Source of the DNA: Hyphomicrobiaceae bacterium
GTDB lineage: Bacteria; Pseudomonadota; Alphaproteobacteria; Rhizobiales; Hyphomicrobiaceae
Assembly (NCBI GenBank): GCA_020442185.1
Contig: JAGRKS010000002.1
Location: forward strand, 39,612 to 103,611
Direction: 5' to 3'
Length of the DNA stretch: 64,000 nucleotides
This document shows, one piece after another, positions 44,648 to 53,799 of this stretch. The first letter of the stretch is position 1. Each line of letters opens with the position of its first letter. A program made the position numbers and the translations under genes. Under the pieces are notes generated by a model, which was not told where the DNA came from, did not search any database, and saw only the letters and a program-made list of their open reading frames with translations.

Positions 44648-46546
44648 TCAAGCGCGAGCGGCATTGACGGCCTGCAGCAGTCCGCCGGCATCGGCGTGCG
44701 GGAGCGGAGCGTAGATGGCGCCGAGCTCACCGGCAAGCTCGGCGGCATCCCGGCTGGGGCGTGGCGACGTATCGATCAGGATGGCCGGCGTGCCGGAAAT
44801 GCGAACGCGACGCGCGGCGGCGCGTGCGTCCTCCGTCGCCGCCGGCCGGCCACCTCGACCGTCGCGCGTGACGTTGGCTCGGCCATCAGTCAGCAGGACC
44901 AAGGTCGGCCGTTCCCCCCTGCGGCGTGCGTTCTCGGCTATGTCGAGGCCGGCATCGATGCCGATCGCCAGCGGTGTTCCGCCGCCGCCGACCAGCCCGG
45001 CAAGCGACCGCTTTGCCCGGGCAAGGGCGTGCGTCGGGGGTAGCACGAGCTCCGCGGTCTTGCCGCGAAATGCGACAAGCGCAACGCGATCGCGCCGCGA
45101 ATAGCATCGCGCCAGCAGCAATTCGACGGCACCCTTTGCTTCGCCCAGGCGATGCAAAGCACTCGATCCCGAAGCATCCACGAGAAAGATTGTCGTCGTC
45201 TCGCTGCGGCTCTTGAAGCGCTTGACGCGCAGATCGGCGGCACGAACCTCGATCCGCCGGGCCGCCGTGCCGCGACGATGCGCGGCGCCTTCTCGCTGCC
45301 GTATCGTCTGCCATGGCGCCGCAGCGCGCAGCGAAGCCAGGATAGAGATGCGGGCACCGCCGCGAGGCAAGCCGGATCGCACGCCGACGGGCCGCCCGCG
45401 GAGTGCCGAATCCGTTGCTTGACCTGATCGCCCTTGAGACTTCGGCGCAGCAAGCGCGGATACCTTGGTCTCCATCGATTTCAGAACCCCGGGCGGCAGT
45501 GACGCCATGACCGCCGAAATCAGAACATCCTTGAGCATCGACTGATCGATGGCGGCGACTTCATGGTCGTCGTCGTCCGTGACGGGCTCATCTCGCATTT
45601 CCGGAGGCGATGCGGGCGGCGCATCGGCCTCGCCATCCGCGGCCGTCGCCTCGTCTGCCGGTGCATCCTCCGCATCGACCGATGGCCAGTGCGTTGCTCG
45701 TGCCAGGAGAACCAAGCGGACGGCGATCTCGCCATCCTCGTGTGTCGCGAGGCGGCGGCCCGCGAGCGCGGCCGATGCACATGCCGCGCGCAGGGCGAGA
45801 ATGGAAACCCGCACCGAAGTGACACCGAGCGCCACGGCCGTCGCGCAGATTGCTTCGATCAGGTCGTCGCCTGCAACGACGTCGGTCAGAATCTCGCGCG
45901 CCTCGGCCACCGCCGCCCGCGAAGCCTCGCCATCCACCGGCAAGCCATCGCCTCGGCCGCGCGCAGCGGACGCAGCATGGCCGACACCGTCGAGATCGAT
46001 GTGGAGCGCGAGGCGTTCGCGAAGGCCAGAGACGATCCGCTGATCGTCCTCCACGCTCTCGTCGTAGGCAATCAACCCGAACCGTGTCGCATGCGCATGA
46101 CCGAACCCGTCGCGTTCGACGCAAACCCAGCCGCGGTCCATTGTCCCGGTCAGCCGCGCCGCGGCAGCCGCATCCAAGCGCTCGGCACCTGCGATGATGA
46201 CAACGCCGCCGTCGGCTTCGGCAAGAAGTCCCCGCGATGCAATCGGGCGGCCGGCTGCCAGGGTTGCGGCGATATCGAGCCCACCCAGCACACGGTCGTC
46301 ATCGGCATGCACCGGCAGCCGCCGCAACGGTGCCTCGCGAGGCAGCATATCCCGCACAATCGCCTGCCAGCGGTCACGGAGAACACCGGGGCGGGCACGC
46401 ACGACGACGCCACCGAGGCCTGCCGGATCGACGGCCAGGATGCGGGCCGCAAGCAGCGCGTCGGCCCAGGCCGCATCGGCGTCGCACCCGCACCCGATCC
46501 GGAAGCCGGAAACGCCATCGAGGGCCAAGCCACCATTCGCCGTCAT
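44648..46546 (-). CDS. bchD: BchD, magnesium chelatase subunit D
   Basis: 632 residues. It has a degenerate AAA+-like N-terminal part, a central acidic low-complexity linker (about 295-350, rich in Asp/Glu/Ala) and a C-terminal integrin-I (vWA) domain with the MIDAS motif IFLVDASGSSA (about 458-468). It forms the motor platform with BchI for Mg2+ insertion by BchH. The ATG overlaps the bchI stop (ATGA). The gene is more GC-rich and alanine-rich than its neighbours in the linker. Confidence 0.94.
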   Translation of the reverse strand: MTANGGLALDGVSGFRIGCGCDADAAWADALLAARILAVDPAGLGGVVVRARPGVLRDRWQAIVRDMLPREAPLRRLPVHADDDRVLGGLDIAATLAAGRPIASRGLLAEADGGVVIIAGAERLDAAAAARLTGTMDRGWVCVERDGFGHAHATRFGLIAYDESVEDDQRIVSGLRERLALHIDLDGVGHAASAARGRGDGLPVDGEASRAAVAEAREILTDVVAGDDLIEAICATAVALGVTSVRVSILALRAACASAALAGRRLATHEDGEIAVRLVLLARATHWPSVDAEDAPADEATAADGEADAPPASPPEMRDEPVTDDDDHEVAAIDQSMLKDVLISAVMASLPPGVLKSMETKVSALAAPKSQGRSGQATDSALRGRPVGVRSGLPRGGARISILASLRAAAPWQTIRQREGAAHRRGTAARRIEVRAADLRVKRFKSRSETTTIFLVDASGSSALHRLGEAKGAVELLLARCYSRRDRVALVAFRGKTAELVLPPTHALARAKRSLAGLVGGGGTPLAIGIDAGLDIAENARRRGERPTLVLLTDGRANVTRDGRGGRPAATEDARAAARRVRISGTPAILIDTSPRPSRDAAELAGELGAIYAPLPHADAGGLLQAVNAARA

Positions 46547-47598
46547 CCTGCGACCCTTTCGAGCCTCGGCGAATAAAGCTCCTGGACCGCCCGCTCGACG
46601 CGTACGGTCGAGCCAGCGTCGTCGAGTGGATTGCGTCGCAGCCGGTGGCGCAACGCGAGCGGCGCAGCCTGGCGCACGTGCGCATCGCGAACCTCGCCCG
46701 CGCCATCGATGGCGGCGAGTGCGCGCGCTGCGCGCAGCAGTGTCAATTCTCCGCGCAGGCCGTCCGTCCCGAGCGCGATGCACAGCGCCGCCACCCGTTC
46801 GAGGATATCGTCGCCGACCTCCATCGATTGGATGCGCGCGCGCGCCGCGACGATGGTGTCCCGGATCGTTGCATCTTTGTCGCGCCATCCGGCGACGAAT
46901 GCATCGGGGTCGCGCTCGAATGCGTCACGGCGCTTGACCACATCGACCCGTGTCGCGATATCGCCCGGGGTCGTGACCTCGACCGATAGCCCGAACCGAT
47001 CGAGCAACTGTGGCCTCAGATCGCCTTCCTCGGGGTTGCCGCTGCCGACGAGGACGAAGCGCGCGGGATGCCGGACCGACAACCCTTCGCGCTCCACGAC
47101 GTTTTCACCCGACGCCGCCACATCGAGCAGCAGATCGACCAGATGATCCTCGAGCAGGTTGACCTCGTCGATGTAGAGGAACCCGCGGTTCGCACGGGCC
47201 AGAAGTCCCGGTTCGAAGACCTTCTCGCCCCGCGTCAACGCTCGTTCGAGATCGAGCGCGCCGACGATCCGATCCTCGGTTGCACCGAGTGGCAGATCGA
47301 CGACAGGAACAGGCCGGTCCTCGACACGCATGCCGCCCCCATCGCCCACCTCACCGCTGCGGCAGGCGCCATGGTTTGCCGAGCACGTCGCCTCGGAGGC
47401 GCAGTTGTAAGGGCAGCCCGCGACGGCGCGCATCGGTGGCAGCAATGCCGCCAGCGCCCGTATCGCGGTCGACTTGCCGGTGCCGCGATCACCGAGCACG
47501 AGAACGCCCCCGATCAGCGGATCGACGGCCGCGACCAGCAGCGCCTGGCGCATTTCGTCCTGGCCGACAATGGCGGAAAAGGGAAAGAGGGGTTTCAT
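46543..47598 (-). CDS. bchI: BchI, magnesium chelatase AAA+ ATPase subunit
   Basis: 351 residues. Walker A is GDRGTGKST at about 36-44, Walker B is FLYIDEVNLLEDH (about 140-152), and LLDRFGLSVEV and RGELTLLRAARALAA follow. It forms the ATP-driven hexamer ring with BchD. AGGAGCCC lies before the ATG at 47598. It is 60 bases after ispH. Confidence 0.96.
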   Translation of the reverse strand: MKPLFPFSAIVGQDEMRQALLVAAVDPLIGGVLVLGDRGTGKSTAIRALAALLPPMRAVAGCPYNCASEATCSANHGACRSGEVGDGGGMRVEDRPVPVVDLPLGATEDRIVGALDLERALTRGEKVFEPGLLARANRGFLYIDEVNLLEDHLVDLLLDVAASGENVVEREGLSVRHPARFVLVGSGNPEEGDLRPQLLDRFGLSVEVTTPGDIATRVDVVKRRDAFERDPDAFVAGWRDKDATIRDTIVAARARIQSMEVGDDILERVAALCIALGTDGLRGELTLLRAARALAAIDGAGEVRDAHVRQAAPLALRHRLRRNPLDDAGSTVRVERAVQELYSPRLERVAG

Positions 47599-47658
47599 CG
47601 CGGGCTCCTCTTGACTTCAACGCCGCTGCGCCCCGCGTGGACGCACGGCCCGGTCGCC

Positions 47659-48657
47659 TTATCTGAATGCTGCCAATCGCTCGCGTTCGTCCAGACCGCT
47701 TCGCGCCCTGGTGGGCGACGCCAGCCGCTCCGGCAGCCGGAAGAAAACATTCTCGTCGACGCCATCGAGAACTTCGACGGTCACCGAACGCAGCGACGAA
47801 ATGTGCGCCACCACCTCCTCGACCAGCCGTTCCGGCGCCGATGCGCCAGCGGTGATGCCGAGCACGCCAATGCCACGGAGCCAGCCCTCGTCGATCTCCG
47901 AGACCTGGCTTACAAGACGGCTCGGGATGCCCTCCCGCGCTCCGAGTTCGCAAAGCCGCATCGTGTTCGAGCTGTTGCGCGAACCGACCACGATCAAGCC
48001 GTCGACCAGACCGGAGAGCGCCAGCACCGCCTTCTGGCGGTTCTGCGTCGCGTAGCAGATGTCGCGCGTATCGGGACCGGTTATCGACGGAAAGCGCCGA
48101 CGCAACGCCGCGATGATTTCCCGCGTGTCGATAACGCTGAGCGTCGTCTGCGTGATGTAGGCAACCCGCTCAGGGTCAACGACGACAAGCGACTGCACAT
48201 CCTCGACCGAGCCAATCACATGCAGTCGGCCGTCGACCTGGCCAACCGTCCCCTCGACCTCCGCATGTCCTTGATGACCGACGAGCACGATGTCGTAGCC
48301 GAGCGCCGCGTAACGGCTGCCCTCCTTGTGGACACGGCGGACCAGCGGACAGGTTGCATCGATGACATCGAGATCGCGCTCTCGCGCCGCAGCCTCGACC
48401 GACCGCGCGACACCGTGAGCGCTGAAGATCGTCACCGCGCCCGGCGGCACCTGATCGACCTCGTCGACGAACACGGCACCCTTTTCCACGAGCCAGGCAA
48501 CGACCGTCTCGTTGTGCACGATATGATGGCGGACATAAACCGGCGCGCCGAACATCTCGAGCGCCCGCTCGACGATATCGACCGCGCGCACCACGCCGGC
48601 GCAGAAGCCTCGTGGTCTCGCCATGATTACACTTAGAGGTGTCAACTTCTCTAGCAT
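47659..48657 (-). CDS. ispH: IspH, 4-hydroxy-3-methylbut-2-enyl diphosphate reductase
   Basis: 332 residues. It makes IPP and DMAPP from HMBPP in the last MEP step. The three Cys ligands of its [4Fe-4S] cluster are Cys19 (PRGFCAGV), Cys103 (DATCPLV) and Cys201 (CYATQNRQ). The conserved HGV (81-83) and SSNTMRL are also present. The ATG at 48657 gives the expected N-terminus. It sits between the tspO/bchP genes and bchI in the same direction. A TTGACAC/AGTGTAA palindrome (48613-48631, within the first codons) may be regulatory. Confidence 0.93.
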   Translation of the reverse strand: MLEKLTPLSVIMARPRGFCAGVVRAVDIVERALEMFGAPVYVRHHIVHNETVVAWLVEKGAVFVDEVDQVPPGAVTIFSAHGVARSVEAAARERDLDVIDATCPLVRRVHKEGSRYAALGYDIVLVGHQGHAEVEGTVGQVDGRLHVIGSVEDVQSLVVVDPERVAYITQTTLSVIDTREIIAALRRRFPSITGPDTRDICYATQNRQKAVLALSGLVDGLIVVGSRNSSNTMRLCELGAREGIPSRLVSQVSEIDEGWLRGIGVLGITAGASAPERLVEEVVAHISSLRSVTVEVLDGVDENVFFRLPERLASPTRARSGLDERERLAAFR

Positions 48658-48744
48658 CTGAAATCCATATCACGCCCGCCGCGCCGCGTCACCGCACATT
48701 CTGCCTACGCGGCCCGCAATCCGCTTCGGCTCGACGGACCGGCA

Positions 48745-49014
48745 TCAGCCATCGCGCCAACGCCCGATGAGATCTGTGGCATGCGCCAGAAGCGCGACCG
48801 AAAGAGCGATTGCGATCCACATCCAATCGCTACCCGCGAGCGCGCCGCGCAGCGCGACAACGAGCGCGGCGCCGGCCACCAGGTTCGCCGCCATGCGTCG
48901 CAGTCCGGGGCCGAGCCCCCACCGCGCATGAAGCAGCGCGAGCAGCACCGCCTCTGCGACCATCACCGCCAGAATGAGATCGCCAATCCTGCCACTCGCG
49001 AACAGATCCTGCAT
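48745..49014 (-). CDS. Small membrane protein between tspO and ispH
   Basis: 89 residues with three hydrophobic segments (about 9-27, 38-56 and 62-80), an Arg-rich loop (RWGLGPGLRRM) and short ends. The ATG at 49014 has GGGAG at a good distance; a start at 49032 lacks one. I do not recognise a characterised family. It is in the bchG-to-ispH co-directional run, 55 bases after tspO, so likely co-expressed with bacteriochlorophyll tail genes. Confidence 0.75.
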   Translation of the reverse strand: MQDLFASGRIGDLILAVMVAEAVLLALLHARWGLGPGLRRMAANLVAGAALVVALRGALAGSDWMWIAIALSVALLAHATDLIGRWRDG

Positions 49015-49069
49015 CGCAGCACTCCCGAGCATGCGCCGTGGCGCTAGATCCGCGGAGGCAAATCCGCAC

Positions 49070-49567
49070 CTACACCGCCTCGAACGGACCGTTGAGCCTC
49101 ACGATCTCGAAGTTGAGATACGCAGCAAGGCCAACCCAACCCAGATAAGGCAGAAGCAGGAGACTGGCGGTTCGAGATATGCGCGCCAGAAAGACCATGA
49201 GGACCAGGATCGAAATCCACAGCAGCACGACCTCGATCATGGCCCAGTCCGGCCGGCGCGCCTGAAAGAACAACAGGCTCCACAGTACGTTGAGGAAGCC
49301 ATTGAGCGAGAACAACGCAAAGATCCATTCGCGCTCACGCCGGTCACGCGCTGCATTCCAGGCGATCACGCCGGCAGTCGCAACAAGTGCAAACAGAAGT
49401 GTCCACACGACGCCGAACGACCAGTCTGGTGGCTGCAATGCCGGCTTTGCGAGCGACTGATACCAAGGACCCGTATCCGTGAGCGTGCCGCCGAGCACCG
49501 CAACGAACATCGCGAGCGCCGCTGCAGCCAACACAGGCCGTGCCCGGTAGAGCACGCCAGACATCAT
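49070..49567 (-). CDS. tspO: TspO/MBR-family membrane protein, copy 1 (crtK-like position)
   Basis: 165 residues with five membrane helices. The family signature GPWYQSLAKPALQPPDWSFG (about 32-51), WTLLFAL, WSLLFF and LLPYLGWVGLAAYLN are present. In Rhodobacter TspO (CrtK) is an outer-membrane tetrapyrrole/oxygen-related regulator that affects photopigment gene expression. The start overlaps the bchP stop (ATGATG), so it is translated with bchP. The usual PSWxPPxxxFxPVW is diverged here (PALQPPDWSFGVVW). Confidence 0.9.
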   Translation of the reverse strand: MMSGVLYRARPVLAAAALAMFVAVLGGTLTDTGPWYQSLAKPALQPPDWSFGVVWTLLFALVATAGVIAWNAARDRREREWIFALFSLNGFLNVLWSLLFFQARRPDWAMIEVVLLWISILVLMVFLARISRTASLLLLPYLGWVGLAAYLNFEIVRLNGPFEAV

Positions 49568-50775
49568 GGCGGCACGAAGCCGAGCAGATGTGCAAGGTCC
49601 TTGAAGAAGATCCGCGCGTGCGCCGCGGGCTTTGCCCGCACGAGACGCTTGTTCATGTAGGCGTCCCACGTCAGCCGCTGCACATCCTTGTCACGGCAGA
49701 TCGTCACGAACCGCTCGCGCCGCTTGTCGTTGCGGTACCAGAAATACTGCATCAGACCGAGCACGCGGAATACCATGCCATGCTCGCGCATGAAGCGCTT
49801 GCGAGCGCCGGCGAGCGCGCGCGCGCGACCGGTCGCGAGAAACTCCTCGACGGCCTCGGCAGCCAGCCGGCCGCCGAACATTGCATAATAGATGCCTTCG
49901 CCGGATGCCGGCGCCACGACGCCCGCCGCATCTCCCGCCAATACGACGTCGCGGCCGTTGTCCCATCGCCGCAGCGGACGCAACGGTATCGGCGCACCTT
50001 CCCGTCGCACCGTCTCGCTGACGTCGAGGCCAGACTGCCGACGCAGTGCGCCAACCGCCGTCTTGAGCGAAAAGCCCTTTTGGGCGCTGCCAACTCCGAC
50101 GCTGGTCTTATCGCCGTGCGGAAACACCCAAGCGTAGAAATCCGGTGACAATTGTCCCTGATAGTAGATGTCGGCGCGACGGGGCGAGAATTCGGCGCTC
50201 GAATGGCGCGGCGTTTCGATAATCTCATGGTAGGCGAAGACGTAGGGCACGCGACCTGCTTTCGGCACGCACTGCTGCGCGACGGCCGACAACGCGCCAT
50301 CCGCGCCGATGACCGATCGCGCCCTGACGCGGTGCTCCGGTTCCAGTGCCGCCGCCTCCCCCGCATCCGTTTTCGGCCGATAGACGACGATGGCGCATCC
50401 GTCCCTATCGCGATCGACGCGCACGAACCTACCGCAGCGGCGGACCGCTCCCGATTGTTCGGCACGCCGGCGCAGCCATTCATCGAAGACGTCACGATCC
50501 ACCATGCCGACGTATCCGCCATCGATCGGCATATCGACGGCCTTGTGCGATGGCGCGAACATGCGAGCCGACGTCACGCGGGCAACGATCAACTCGTCGG
50601 GAATTGCGAAGTCGCGGATGAGGCGCGGTGGTATCGCGCCACCGCACGGCTTGATGCGGCCTGCCTTGTCGAGCAGCAGGACCGAGCGGCCGGCGCGCGC
50701 CAGATCCTCGGCGGCGGTCGCACCCGCCGGCCCACCTCCAACCACGACGGCATCGAATGTTTCGAACTCACCCAT
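49564..50775 (-). CDS. bchP: BchP, geranylgeranyl reductase
   Basis: 403 residues, FAD/NAD(P)H oxidoreductase. The N-terminal dinucleotide motif is VVGGGPAGATAAEDLARAG (about 11-29), PCGGAIPPRLI follows, and VLAGDAAGVVAPASGEGIYY is the C-terminal FAD motif. It reduces the geranylgeranyl tail of bacteriochlorophyll to phytyl. It is 38 bases after the PucC-family gene and overlaps tspO. Confidence 0.95.
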   Translation of the reverse strand: MGEFETFDAVVVGGGPAGATAAEDLARAGRSVLLLDKAGRIKPCGGAIPPRLIRDFAIPDELIVARVTSARMFAPSHKAVDMPIDGGYVGMVDRDVFDEWLRRRAEQSGAVRRCGRFVRVDRDRDGCAIVVYRPKTDAGEAAALEPEHRVRARSVIGADGALSAVAQQCVPKAGRVPYVFAYHEIIETPRHSSAEFSPRRADIYYQGQLSPDFYAWVFPHGDKTSVGVGSAQKGFSLKTAVGALRRQSGLDVSETVRREGAPIPLRPLRRWDNGRDVVLAGDAAGVVAPASGEGIYYAMFGGRLAAEAVEEFLATGRARALAGARKRFMREHGMVFRVLGLMQYFWYRNDKRRERFVTICRDKDVQRLTWDAYMNKRLVRAKPAAHARIFFKDLAHLLGFVPP

Positions 50776-50813
50776 GACACCTCGCTTGTGCCGCGCCTTC
50801 TTCGCTCGACCGA

Positions 50814-52178
50814 TCAGCCTCTCGTCTCGACGACCACATTGGCCGGCGGCGTTGATAAAGGCGCGATCTCGAGCGAACCAAGATCCGACTTATCTGAAGC
50901 AATCGTCGCGGCCGCGAGCCGGGCCGCCAGCAGGAAGAGCATCGCTTCGAGCGCAAATACCGTCGTGAACGCGGCGACGGGCTCCGTTCCCATCGCCCGC
51001 AACGCGTCGACTGCGGCCGCACCGAGAAAACCGCCGACACCAAATGCAATGGCCTGTGCCGCGCCCCAGAGCCCCATGCGGACACCCGTGCGCTGCGCTC
51101 GGCCCGCGCCTGCGAGCTGCATCATCGAGCCGATCGCGGCAACCGCGAACGCCCCATTGGCAACGCCCAGCGCGAAGACCGACGGCTTCAGCGGCCAGGC
51201 TGGTGCGAGCATTCCGGCAGCGACGAGACCGGCAAGCGCAACGGCCGACGCAATGCAACCGCCGATCGTCCAGCTTCTGAGTGAGCCGATTCCCAGTCCA
51301 GCACGGCCAACCACTGCGACGAGAACCATCCCCGTGAAGACGCCACCGTGCTGCAGCCCCGCGAGTTTGGTCGACTGACCCGGCGTCATGCCGAAAACGA
51401 TACCGGCGAAAGGCTCCAGGATAAGATCCTGCATGCTGTAGGCGAGCATCGAAAGGAACACGAAAATCGTGAAGCGCCGCGCATCTCGATCGCCCCAGAC
51501 CTCGGCGAGCGCCACCCGGAAGCGTGGCTCTGGTTCTGGCACCGCCGCGGGTACAAGCGCGGACCGCGTGCTCTGTGTCGAATCCTCGATCCCGTACAGC
51601 GCGGCAAGCGTGACGAGGAAGGCTGCGGCCGACACCGCCGCCGTAACCGCGACGAGACGCTCCGGTGAATAGGGATCGAGAAAATGACCAGCCGTTGTCG
51701 CCGTCACGACGAATCCAGCGATCATCATCAGCCAGACGATTGTCGCGGCCGCTCCGCGGCGTTCGGGCGCAACACTTGTCGCGAGCAGTGCCAGAAGCGA
51801 CGTGCCGGATGCACCGACACCGACGCCGATCAAACCGAATGCAACGATCGCCGTGATCAACCCGCCGGCCGTCGACTGACCCATCCACGACGTTGCAACA
51901 GCCGCAAGCACGCCGCCGAGCGCGAGCACGCCCATGCCCCCGATGATCCATGGCGTCCGACGTCCACCGACATCCGAACCATGTCCCCAGCGCGGCCGCA
52001 ACACCTGCAGTGCATAGTGAAAGCCAACGAGCGCCCCAGGCAGGATCGCCGGCAGCGCCAATTCGACCACCATCACGCGATTGATCGTCGACGTCGTCAA
52101 CACCACGATGGCGCCAAGTGACGTCTGCACCAATCCGAGCCGCATGATGCCGAGCCAGCCTAGTCGAGCGTGCGCCAT
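50814..52178 (-). CDS. PucC/BCD-family transporter between bchG and bchP
   Basis: 454 residues with about 12 membrane helices. NRVMVVELALPAILPG, RPRWGHGSDVGGRRTPWI and MQDLILEPFAGIVFGMTPGQ are BCD-family hallmarks. It belongs to the same family as LhaA (14.7-16.1 kb); the two copies are strongly diverged. Genes of this type sit between bchG and bchP in many purple bacteria (called bch2 or ORF428 types) and are thought to help deliver finished bacteriochlorophyll. The ATG at 52178 is one base after the bchG stop; a longer frame to 52214 is inside bchG. Confidence 0.9.
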   Translation of the reverse strand: MAHARLGWLGIMRLGLVQTSLGAIVVLTTSTINRVMVVELALPAILPGALVGFHYALQVLRPRWGHGSDVGGRRTPWIIGGMGVLALGGVLAAVATSWMGQSTAGGLITAIVAFGLIGVGVGASGTSLLALLATSVAPERRGAAATIVWLMMIAGFVVTATTAGHFLDPYSPERLVAVTAAVSAAAFLVTLAALYGIEDSTQSTRSALVPAAVPEPEPRFRVALAEVWGDRDARRFTIFVFLSMLAYSMQDLILEPFAGIVFGMTPGQSTKLAGLQHGGVFTGMVLVAVVGRAGLGIGSLRSWTIGGCIASAVALAGLVAAGMLAPAWPLKPSVFALGVANGAFAVAAIGSMMQLAGAGRAQRTGVRMGLWGAAQAIAFGVGGFLGAAAVDALRAMGTEPVAAFTTVFALEAMLFLLAARLAAATIASDKSDLGSLEIAPLSTPPANVVVETRG

Positions 52179-52179
52179 G

Positions 52180-53082
52180 TCACGTCCCCAGAATTGATCG
52201 AACAGCGAATGCACTGACCAGCATGCCGAGCACGTACAGCGTGACCCCCGTCGCGTTGTACCAGGGCGCGCGGCCGCGCGGGTCTTGCAGCAGGCGAACC
52301 ATCAGCGCGATCTGCGCGACGATGAACGTCAACACGATCGCGGCGTGAATGGGCGTACCCCATGACATCAACAATCCGGCGACGATGACCTGCGGCACCG
52401 CCATGACGACACAGGCAAGACGCGCGGCACGCTCGGCGCCGAGCTGAACCGGCAGAGACCGGATCCCCATCCGCGCATCACCCTCGATCGCCTTGAAATC
52501 GTTGAGCGTCATGATGCCGTGGGCGCCTGCAGAATAGAGGAATGCCAGCGCCAAGATTCGACCATCCGGCATCGTGCCGAGCATCACCAGGGCGCCTGTG
52601 AACCAGGCCAATCCTTCATAAGAGAGAGCAACCGCCGCATTTCCCCACCAACCGTCCTTCTTGAGCCGAAGCGGCGGCGCGCTGTAGGCCCAGGCGAGCA
52701 GCAGGCCAACGACGCCAGCAGCGACGCCGAGCGGCCCGAGGACCATTGATACCGCGAGAGACAGCACCGTCCCGACGATGGCGATGTAGAGACCCAATCG
52801 CCCTGGAATGCGGCCGGACGGAATTGGGCGGCCGGGCTCGTTGATCGCATCGACATGGCGATCGAACCAGTCGTTGACGGCCTGGCTGGTGCCGCACACC
52901 AGCGGACCCGCCAGCAGCACGCCCGCGAGCGCCACCGGCCAGCGGATTTCCGCCAGCGGCACGCCGGATGAGACGACGCCGCACCCGAGCGCCCACATGG
53001 GCGCAAACCAGGTGATCGGCTTGAGCAGCTCGAGCACGGCTGCCGGATCAGTTCGGGAAATTTGCGGATAGACCTGAGCCAT
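52180..53082 (-). CDS. bchG: BchG, bacteriochlorophyll synthase (UbiA family)
   Basis: 300 residues, nine hydrophobic segments. The diphosphate-binding NDWFDRHVDAINEPGRPIPS is at about 70-89 and the second Asp-rich loop is LNDFKAIEGDARMG. It esterifies bacteriochlorophyllide a with GGPP. It begins the long minus-strand run; two PpsR-type operators lie just upstream. Confidence 0.95.
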   Translation of the reverse strand: MAQVYPQISRTDPAAVLELLKPITWFAPMWALGCGVVSSGVPLAEIRWPVALAGVLLAGPLVCGTSQAVNDWFDRHVDAINEPGRPIPSGRIPGRLGLYIAIVGTVLSLAVSMVLGPLGVAAGVVGLLLAWAYSAPPLRLKKDGWWGNAAVALSYEGLAWFTGALVMLGTMPDGRILALAFLYSAGAHGIMTLNDFKAIEGDARMGIRSLPVQLGAERAARLACVVMAVPQVIVAGLLMSWGTPIHAAIVLTFIVAQIALMVRLLQDPRGRAPWYNATGVTLYVLGMLVSAFAVRSILGT

Positions 53083-53112
53083 GCTCGAAGTCTAGGGATA
53101 TCCCGCGGCAAG

Positions 53113-53130
53113 TGTCAATTTGTTTTTACA
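53113..53130. promoter_or_regulatory. PpsR operator 1 upstream of bchG
   Basis: TGTCAATTTGTTTTTACA matches TGT-N12-ACA. It is 30 bases before the bchG start, where it would cover or abut the promoter. Confidence 0.7.
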
Positions 53131-53150
53131 CTTTAAGTGTCCACGTTATG

Positions 53151-53168
53151 TGTCGCAAATCTGCGACA
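53151..53168. promoter_or_regulatory. PpsR operator 2 upstream of bchG
   Basis: TGTCGCAAATCTGCGACA matches TGT-N12-ACA with perfect seven-base arms. It is 38 bases from operator 1, centre to centre, a spacing compatible with cooperative PpsR tetramer binding. It also lies about 180 bases before the divergent plus-strand ORF at 53347. Confidence 0.75.
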
Positions 53169-53346
53169 CCATACCCGCGTCGAATTTCCGCCGCGCGGTT
53201 GTCAACCGTCTTTTTCTCGACGCTCGAACCGAGTTGCATTAGCGTCGCCTTGCGGGGGGCTGGGATCGGCGCAGGGCCGTTCGACAACCCGCGGCAGTGG
53301 CCTGCGGCCTAAAGTGCGCCGCCGACCGGAACAGGGAGCTGCATCG

Positions 53347-53799
53347 ATGTCGACCGTCTGGAACCCAAATCTTCTCGCCGTCGCCGGTCTGATCGTGACG
53401 GCCTGCGGCACCGGCTTCCTCGGCAAGGCAATCCTGTCCACGACTTCGATGATGCAGGACCCGGTGATCGCGCGGCGCGCCAAGGCGCAGACCCGTGTCG
53501 ATCTCGCATTCGGCCTGCCCATGCTCCTGGCCGGCTTCGTCATTCTGGCAAGCGCCCAGTTCGTGGCGCTCGGCCCGACGCCGTTCATCACCGCGTTGTT
53601 GCTGCTGGCGGCATTCGCGTTGCTGGTCTATGGCGGTATCGAAGGCAACATCGTCGAGGCCCTCGTGGGACCCGACGAGGCGAAAGCTGCTCCGTCGAAA
53701 CTCAAGCTGATCGCACCGCCGGCGACCATGGCACCCGCGGTGGGACCGGTCGAAGCGTCAGCCGATTCGCTCGCCGCCGCACAAGCCAAGGGTGCGTGA
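53347..53799 (+). CDS. Unknown membrane protein divergent from bchG
   Basis: 150 residues with three hydrophobic segments (about 8-29, 52-74 and 80-100) and a polar Ala/Pro-rich C-terminus. GGGAGCTGC precedes the ATG at 53347. I do not recognise the family. The stop region is duplicated by a 23-base tandem repeat that adds a second copy of the last codons after the TGA. Divergence from bchG across two PpsR operators suggests photosynthetic regulation. Confidence 0.75.
   Translation: MSTVWNPNLLAVAGLIVTACGTGFLGKAILSTTSMMQDPVIARRAKAQTRVDLAFGLPMLLAGFVILASAQFVALGPTPFITALLLLAAFALLVYGGIEGNIVEALVGPDEAKAAPSKLKLIAPPATMAPAVGPVEASADSLAAAQAKGA

Noticed and set aside
47068..48636. 522-codon plus-strand open frame opposite bchI and ispH
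   Set aside because: Crosses two clear genes on the other strand with full motifs; no domain in the translated product.
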